Source of the DNA: Mytilus trossulus
Taxonomy: Eukaryota > Mollusca > Bivalvia > Mytilida > Mytilidae
Reading direction: 5' to 3'
Length of the DNA stretch: 64,000 nucleotides
Assembly: GCF_036588685.1 (NCBI RefSeq)
Contig: NC_086376.1
Coordinates: forward strand, 13,097,911 to 13,161,910
Shown: positions 57,447-64,000 of the stretch, one piece after another
How the letters are laid out: every line of letters starts with the position of its first letter
Position numbering within the stretch: position 1 is the first letter of the stretch
Translations under genes and position numbers: made by a program
The notes under the pieces: generated by a model
The model's input: the letters and a program-made list of their open reading frames with translations, nothing else
What the model was told of the DNA's origin: nothing
The model's database searches: none

Positions 57447-60400
57447 CTAGGCCTACATACGTTCCTCCGCCAAACGTGAGGACTGTGCCATACGTTGTTA
57501 AAAGTAAGACATGTTCCTTCCCACAACTAACTGCAGCCACTTTATCTGTACATAGTGACACTAATGGTAATGGTAATGTTGGTGTAATATCTGTATCTTC
57601 GCATCTGATGTCTCTTCCTATGTTACATAATATGTTCTCGCTTATAAAACATGTCTTGGTATCTGTAATAATAGAAACAAGTGAACTGAAACTCAATATT
57701 GAATATAATGGGAAATGTTACAATAAGTATTGTATAAGTAAAAACTAAATAACCCAAATATGTCAACCTACTGCCTCTTGTAAAATATTTAGTAATAACA
57801 ATGATTGATCAATTAACATTTTATTAACGGTTGTCTGCAAAATATTAAGTGCAAATTCAAGACACCCCGCCACATTCTATATATATATATATACCTGCCC
57901 CATGTCAAGAGCTTGTAGTTCAGTAGCTGTCGTTCGTTCATATCTGTCATTTTTTTATTTATATTTTTTATGTCGGGGCCTTTTATAACAAACTATAAGT
58001 TATGGATTTTTCTCTTCATTGAAGACAGTACAGTTGCCTATGATTGTTTATAATCACTTCAGTTGCCCTTTGTTGGATAATAGTAACATCTCATTGGCAA
58101 TCATAACACATCTCTTTATTTTCGATGTTATCATTTGTTTGGATTCTATACCTTCAAAAATAAATACTTAAAATCAGATTGTATATAGCTATACTTGCAG
58201 TGTATATTTATGTGTATTTAGCAAGAGGGATGAAAGATACCAGAGGGACAGTCAAACTCATAGATCGAAAATATACTGACAACGCCATGGGTAAATATAA
58301 AAAGACAAACAGACAAATTATAGTAAACAATACAACATAGAAAGCTAAAGACTAAGAAAAACGAATCCCTCCAAAAACTGGAGGTGATCGCAGGTGCTCC
58401 GGAAGGATAAGCAGATTCTGCTCCACATGTGGCACCCGTCCGGTCGTGTTGCTCATGTTATTACAACCCCGGTAAATTATAGTATAAACGGTAAGTCACA
58501 TTTGTAGTGAAAAGGGAAGTGAATCGTAGTTACAACATAAGAAACATAACCGCTATCATCTGTGAAACGATTATTCCAAAACGGTCAACTATTTTTCAAA
58601 GTTTTTGCTTTAGCAAATCAAAATTTAAAAGTTGTCATTTAGATCATGTATGTATGCTTTTATAAAGCCCTGCTTTGTACAAGACCGACACCGATTCGGA
58701 TTTAACATGCTAGCTCACAAGGCAACAGCAAGTACCTTACTCTTAGTATGATTAAAGACACTGAACAGGCGCGATAGTGTCAGATCATTTCCGTCTGACT
58801 TATATTCAAATAATATAAAGACGTATTGTTAGGTACTGTTGGTATTTGCATTCATCATTAAACATGAAAAGTTATCATTAGACAAAATATGCACTAAATA
58901 CTACAAAAATGAGGGGTTTTTAGTATTATTTATAGTATAAATGGAAGTAAACCAATTGTTAATCTTGTAAATGGCCTTTTCAGAGCCTAAAATTATTGAA
59001 AGGCACACTTACTGAGTGCTTAACCTATATTTTCGATCTAAAACCTGCTACGTTTTTAATTCTTGTGAGGAGTGGGGTTTATTGCATTTCCTATACATGA
59101 TCCACAGTTATCTTATACTTAATATAATATTAAACATAAGAGCACATAGAGATGTATATGATGAAAAAAGTTAACCGTCCTGTTCTTCTCCTACGTCTGT
59201 TTTAGCAGGCGTTCCCCAAGGGTCGGTTCTATGTTCCCAAAAATTTGCATAAACGATTCTGTCGAGAATAACGTACTAGACTATTTGCAGATGACACATC
59301 TCTCAGCTATTAGAATAATGATAGGTGGCAAACAGAAACTGAAAATGATCTGCATTGTATTGATTAAAATTGTATATAAGGAGAAGATGGTCTAAGTTGG
59401 ACTCACTTGTGTCTAATCCTTTTTGCGATATTTTGCAAATAAAATATGTTTAAACTTAAACATGATGATTATGAAAATAAGAGTATTTGTTATAAATTTA
59501 ACTTCTCAGTTTATGAACATACCTGAAATAATTACGAGATCTTTGTCCGTTGCAGTAAGTTGGCAGATCTTTATCTGTCCATTGTGCTGCTGTTTGTCAT
59601 AAAATTGGATCATAAAATATTTTAATGTGTCTGTTATCATATAACTTTGATCAGAATTGTTTACACATACTAGATTTTCTCCAACAAATGTAATGTTTTC
59701 AATGGAAGATACAGAAATTTTGTTAAGAATTTGGTCCAATATCGCATGTTGATAGCCCAATACTTTTTGTTTTCCGTCATCTGAAAGAAATGTGCAATAT
59801 ATAAATGACTGATTAAGAAAATAAGATTAATTGAAAAAAAAATTAAACAACACATAGCTCAAAAGAAAGCTAGAGTCGATTTTTTCCTGAGAAAACCATT
59901 GTCAACCGAGGCAGGCGAAGCCTATGTTGATCATCCCTTTTTTTTCGAGGGGGTTACAATCTGCTCTTTCATCTTTTCATCTAAATGTTATTTAATTTAT
60001 TTTACTGGATGATCTGTCATATTTATCTTTTAAATCTTCAATTAAAAGTGATAACCTATAACTTCATGTGTAATACAATGCCACAGTCATAAAAAAAATG
60101 TTACATATAATAAGGGTATATGAGTATTTTTCGGAGACTGGGTATGAGCAACGAAAAGATAAGCCGTCCTGCTCCACTAGTAGTAGTTAGATATAGGACC
60201 AAGAGTGCAAAGATATCAGTTAACTTTAACTACGTATTGCTACATATATATTTTTTATACATTGGCTAGAGGTATAGGGGTGAGATTTCACAAAACATGT
60301 TTAACCCCGCCGCATTTTTGCGCCTGTCCCAAGTCACGAGCCTCTGGTCTTATTCTTGTATGATTTTTAAATTTTAGTTCGTTTATATATTTTGGATTTT

Positions 60401-63144
60401 AGTATGACGTCCACTATCACTGAACTAGTACACATGTTCGTTTATGGTCCAGCTGAAGCACGTCTCCGGATGCGGGATTGTCTTACTGTGAAGACCAATT
60501 GGTGGCCATCGGTCGTTTTCTGCTCTTTGGTCTTTTAGTATTCCTTGCTGTAAATGATTGTCTAAAATGGTCTTCAAACATGTTATATCTTCAAAGATGA
60601 CATTTGTTTATTGGCAAAATTCTTTTCAAAATATTTGCAATAATCGGAGAACTACAAAAACAATGCGTAGACGTACGGGCAGCAAACAACGTCATATCAA
60701 CAATCACAAAAAAATGACTCTTTGACACATTCCCCATTTCCATTCTCAAATATGATAAAATATTACGCGCATATGACGTCCATATCTTTCTTTCCATTTT
60801 GAAATAAGGACTGTGACACCTGACAAAAGATATGAGATAGTCTGTGTAGGTATGCTAGTTATTAATTTATATAAAAAAAAAATGCGTTATTGCTCAAATG
60901 GCTGTTTATCGATGTTAGCAATAAAAACTGTATCACAAAAATAGTTCTTCAAACAGACAAATGCAATGATATATCGAGTACACGAACAATATCCACATGT
61001 CCGAAGTTTCTAAAATGGTGCATGTGAACAAAGATGACTACATTATGTTTAACACACTTGTATAGAAACTTAAATATTCAACATAATTATCGTATTGGGA
61101 TTTACGTAGGATATGGTTGGGGAAATGATAGACGGAAAACATATATCTAAGATAAAGCAATTGAAAACGTTTGTCACAACTTTGACAAGAATTTATTTAA
61201 GGAACTTGAAAACGCCAACTTGTCCCTGCAAGTTTACCGATGCAAGCCGTTTCAGTCACAGCCGATTCGGCCATTGTCATTTTGGTCATACTGCCAGTTC
61301 CGAATCGACAAAACTTTTTAAGGTCATTTCGGCCAAGACTTTTATTGTTATAAAATGAGGGGAAAATTAGAAGCAGAAGTTAAATAACAAATCGAAAAGT
61401 ACATTTTGCTTCTACCTTTTAATTTAGTAATAAAAACAAGAGCGTATTCCTTGATGAAACGGTGTGTAATAAATTATGAATGCTAAAATAATATTCGTAA
61501 AATAGTTGAATTGTAATAAAAAAAAAAAAAAAGAGTTGTTAATGTACCGACTATCCCTTTGAAGTACCGACCTTGTCAACCGGAATTTCGTATTGTAATT
61601 ATATATATCTAAACCATGTGTAGCACAGTGCCATTAAAATTTATGCAAGGATCATACGATTTTACCTATACAATTTATGTCAAAAAGATTACTTCATTTT
61701 TGTTACAAATTTTCCTTGTCAAAACAAACTTCTGTCAAAATATTTAACAATTATTAATATGCATAAGAAGTTGTGATATGAACGCTAATGAGTCGTACAT
61801 ATTATGATAACAATATGAAAAAGTCGAGTATGGCCGAAATGACTGTAGACACAAATGACTTTGGTCGAACTTAGGGAGCTACCATTTAATTTTTATGGTG
61901 GGGCTAGGATGCAAAATTTTGTCCTGCATTTTTTTTTAGCTGTAATCTCTGTCCTGTTTTTTTATTCTTCACTCTGTTCGGTCCTGCCTTTTTTTTTTAG
62001 TTTATCCTGACTTTAATTACCTAAATTGTCGACTTTTTTTTTGGCAAGTGTCTCATCCTGCCTTTTTTTTAACTCAAAACTCCTGTCCTGCCTATTTTTT
62101 TCAAATTTCATCCTAGCCCCCCCCCCCCCCCCCCCCCCCCCCCCATAAAAATTTAATGGTAGCTCCCTTACTCAGCGGCCAAAACGACTTATGGACGAAC
62201 TAGTTGCGCGACCGAAACGTATCGAAAGCTATTATAAGAGGGCCTGGTTGAATGGAGAACTACAGTCAGAAGTGCAGAATAAAGGGGAAAAAAGAAAATT
62301 GGCAAAATAATTGAAGAATATAGAAATTGATCTAAAAATAAAGAATGCAGAAATCCAGACCCACAGTTATCCTATGCTTATCATGGCCTCTCAGAAGATC
62401 AGAGTGACATATACAGTAAAGCTGAAATATGAAAACTAATATGGAACACACAATGCACGATTAGTACTCCTTAAATAACAAACTCAAGTATAACTATTAA
62501 GCTCTCACTAAGCATTAAACAATGACATTTTAGCAAATGTGTCATGATGGAGATTCTTTGTTGCTTATATATATATGGTGCTATTGTACAGGTTAACATC
62601 TACAAAAAGCCACGGTGTGAAAGTACCACACAGAATACTGAGTGACAGTTGTAATGTACCCTCAGCATGCATATCAAATTTGCAAAAACTGAGTATCTTA
62701 ATTACCTATATAAAAATTTGTTAGCTTTCACTATTGCATGTTTGTTAATATAGTCAGGTTTGTCAGTCTGTGGCAACAATTTAATCCAATATTTGATTGT
62801 ATACCCCTCAGTCGGTTCTATGCTCCGTTGTCTTTATTCTTTTATAGACTAGTTAAACCTTGTCATCGACGGAAATGTTCCGGTCCAGCTTTGTATCTAG
62901 TCAAGCTAGTGTCAACAGATAAAATATACTATTAAACTAACTGTAATTAGTCTCCAAGAGATTGACTTTAACTGTGTTCTTTTAATCAGATATACTTGCC
63001 AAAATAAACTGCTGTGTTGCTCCATGATGAGTTAATTCTTATGACGTTCTTTCCATTTAATATTTGCAATGATCTATCGTCCATAAATTCGGCATAGCCA
63101 TAGAAGTTGACCATAGTTCTTTTGTTGTTGTTGTTGAGAGCCAT
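54915..63144 (-). CDS. RCCD1: RCC1 domain-containing protein 1 orthologue
   Basis: Six coding exons on the minus strand: 63144-63000, 59780-59523, 57662-57461, 57045-56924, 56340-55951, 55081-54915, total 1284 bases (427 codons plus stop), all in phase (1, 1, 2, 1, 1). Beta-propeller repeat motifs appear in order: [97 protein letters not shown]. Order and spacing fit vertebrate RCCD1, including a long hydrophilic Ser/Asp-rich insert in exon 5 between repeats. In mammals RCCD1 partners the JmjC oxygenase KDM8/JMJD5 and is linked to chromatin and chromosome segregation. The start at [14 protein letters not shown] is chosen because VNFYGYAEF aligns with the N-terminus of the family; a second ATG at 63114 is possible. 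Upstream sequence stays open for 20 codons, so the 5' end could be longer. Intron 1 uses a GC donor (GCAAGT). Confidence 0.9.
57421..57446. repeat. (TA)13 microsatellite next to RCCD1 exon 3
   Basis: Perfect TA dinucleotide run starting about 15 bases into the intron after the exon 3 donor at 57460. A shorter TA run is at about 57880-57893. The rest of the introns 55082-55950, 56341-56923 and 57046-57460 hold nothing recognised, apart from a repeated sentence-like stretch GATTTCCTATGG / GTACCTGTGAG near 55850-55950. Confidence 0.9.
58215..58615 (+). repeat. Dispersed repeat in RCCD1 intron 2, copy of 30690-31060
   Basis: It shares GATGAAAGATACCAGAGGGA, CAACGCCATGGGTAAATAT, GGTGCTCCGGAAGGATAAGC and CCACATGTGGCACCCGTC. 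The remaining parts of this intron (57663-58214, 58616-59522) hold a TTTTATAACAAACTATAAGT tag near 57980 and no gene. Confidence 0.85.
60290..60760 (-). repeat. Inverted dispersed repeat in RCCD1 intron 1
   Basis: It contains CGCATTTTTGCGCCTGTCCC, CACGTCTCCGGATGCGGGA and GACACATTCCCCATTTCCAT, complements of landmarks in 20845-21230 and 45785-46140. The flanking intron sequence 59781-60289 and 60761-61873 shows no gene. Confidence 0.8.
61874..62167. mobile_element. Harbinger-type MITE with TTA target duplication and a C28 run
   Basis: Inverted terminal repeats of about 38 bases begin GGGAGCTACCATTTAATTTT at the left, with the complement ending at GGTAGCTCCC on the right, each flanked by TTA (61871-61873 and 62168-62170), the target site of PIF/Harbinger elements. 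The interior repeats TCCTGCCTTTTTTTT several times and contains 28 consecutive C at 62117-62144 beside the right repeat. No ORF. It lies in RCCD1 intron 1. Confidence 0.75.
62171..62999. other. RCCD1 intron 1 proximal part
   Basis: AT-rich, with a short (TA)n near 62567 and no recognised element. The GC donor of intron 1 sits at 62994-62999 (GCAAGT on the minus strand). Confidence 0.5.
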
Positions 63145-64000
63145 GTGCTTGAAGACTGGGTTCCGTTTTTGGCGAGGTTGTGTGAAACCAGTAAACAAAT
63201 ACAATTCTATTCGGTAATATAATTATTTGCACTTTTGCTGCAATTTATTCATTTATTTGTGTATTTTATTGTTTTTAAATGTTACTCTTTATGAAATATT
63301 ATCAATGAAAAATTTAAAATCAATTTCAATCTTTAAAATCAAGCACTGCGATATTTTTCTTTACGTCGTTGTGTTGTGTTGTTCAATGTTTATCCTCCGG
63401 TCATTAAGATGGAAACTAATTTCAACCAATCACAACGCTTCTTATAATTCATTTCCAAAATGGTTCTCGAAAGTACAATTGTCTGGTAAAAAAACTTTAA
63501 ATCATATTTGTTTCCCTGACACTCACGCTAAATTGATAAGATGCATATTTCGGTAGAGACCTGATGTAAACTTGCTTATCTTCTCATATTCACTATTCCC
63601 GATTTAGGGCATTTAATGTGTGAAAATCATTTATTCGTTATAACGACGATGATTTAGCGTTTTTGGAAATCCACATCACCGGTTGGACTCAGTTATATCA
63701 ATGTGACAATGATCATTTCATGTAAAATTATTAAGAAATCGGTTTTGTTTACACCCTGTTTATAATATAATGCTATAATAGAATTTTACTGTTCTAGGGA
63801 AATATTGGAAGACCAAGTGCAAAAATGCCACAAATAATTTATGTCAATGACATTTGTCAGACAATGTAATATGAGGCAGGCATTACCTGTGAAAGGGGGT
63901 GAAGTCTGTATGATTTATTTCTTGTATTAAACTTCAAAATCTGTTAAAAAAGAAATGGAAATACTGTAACGTTTCCGATTTTGGTTCTGTTGGTAGAGAT
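63145..64000. other. Sequence upstream of RCCD1; 5' UTR or further 5' exon
   Basis: The RCCD1 frame stays open on the minus strand from 63144 to about 63210 (with FTGFTQPRQKRNPVF), then meets a stop near 63225. This may be 5' UTR, or an exon starting after the AG at 63208-63209. A 109-codon plus-strand open frame at 63227-63556 has no recognised motif. No TATA box or CpG-rich promoter was identified. Confidence 0.4.

Noticed and set aside
62989-62996. GTATAT as donor for RCCD1 intron 1
   Set aside because: It would read GGC AAA TGA across the junction, an immediate stop; the GC donor keeps the RCC1 frame.

Overview
The window looks like nuclear DNA of a marine bivalve, most likely a mussel (Mytilus or a close relative). 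The DNA is AT-rich, the genes have many introns, there is dense debris of interspersed repeats of the type that fills mussel genomes, and there is a tandem cluster of fibrinogen-related protein (FREP) genes, a family strongly expanded in bivalves. The species call is inference from the repeats and gene content; no marker gene is present.

All recognised host genes lie on the minus strand. From left to right: FREP-1 (1-3697, 3' end outside the window), FREP-2 (11725-23517), FREP-3 (31886-42721), FREP-4 (44484-50936, broken by an 8-base deletion in exon 3) and an RCCD1 orthologue (54915-63144, six coding exons, 427 codons). The FREP genes share one plan: exon 1 encodes a signal peptide or membrane anchor and ends in phase 1, followed by four exons encoding one fibrinogen C-terminal domain. 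Intron phases (1, 0, 1, 1) are conserved, exon 3 is 97 bases in intact copies, and the last exon carries the DQDND calcium site and the WWY..CHDSNLN motif. They are predicted to be short secreted (FREP-1, -3, -4) or type II membrane (FREP-2) lectin-like proteins, plausibly pattern-recognition molecules.

Introns and intergenic DNA are packed with mobile elements: a decayed Tc1-like element with both terminal repeats (8814-10095), a 5' half of a mariner element (26661-27117), four fragments of one reverse transcriptase family, at least three MITE-like palindromic elements, and many copies of bivalve interspersed repeats.

The most notable structure is a family of about 350-365 base repeats, often in tandem, each carrying a type I hammerhead ribozyme. 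There are two subfamilies (A and B) whose ribozyme stems I, II and III differ by paired, compensating substitutions. Each repeat also holds a second folded domain of about 62 bases: a closing stem, two small hairpins, then a C(UUCG)G hairpin, again with compensating changes between copies. These fit the published description of animal retrozymes or Penelope-type pseudo-LTRs. Every near-intact ribozyme inside a host gene is antisense to that gene, and all three sense-oriented intronic copies I found are broken.
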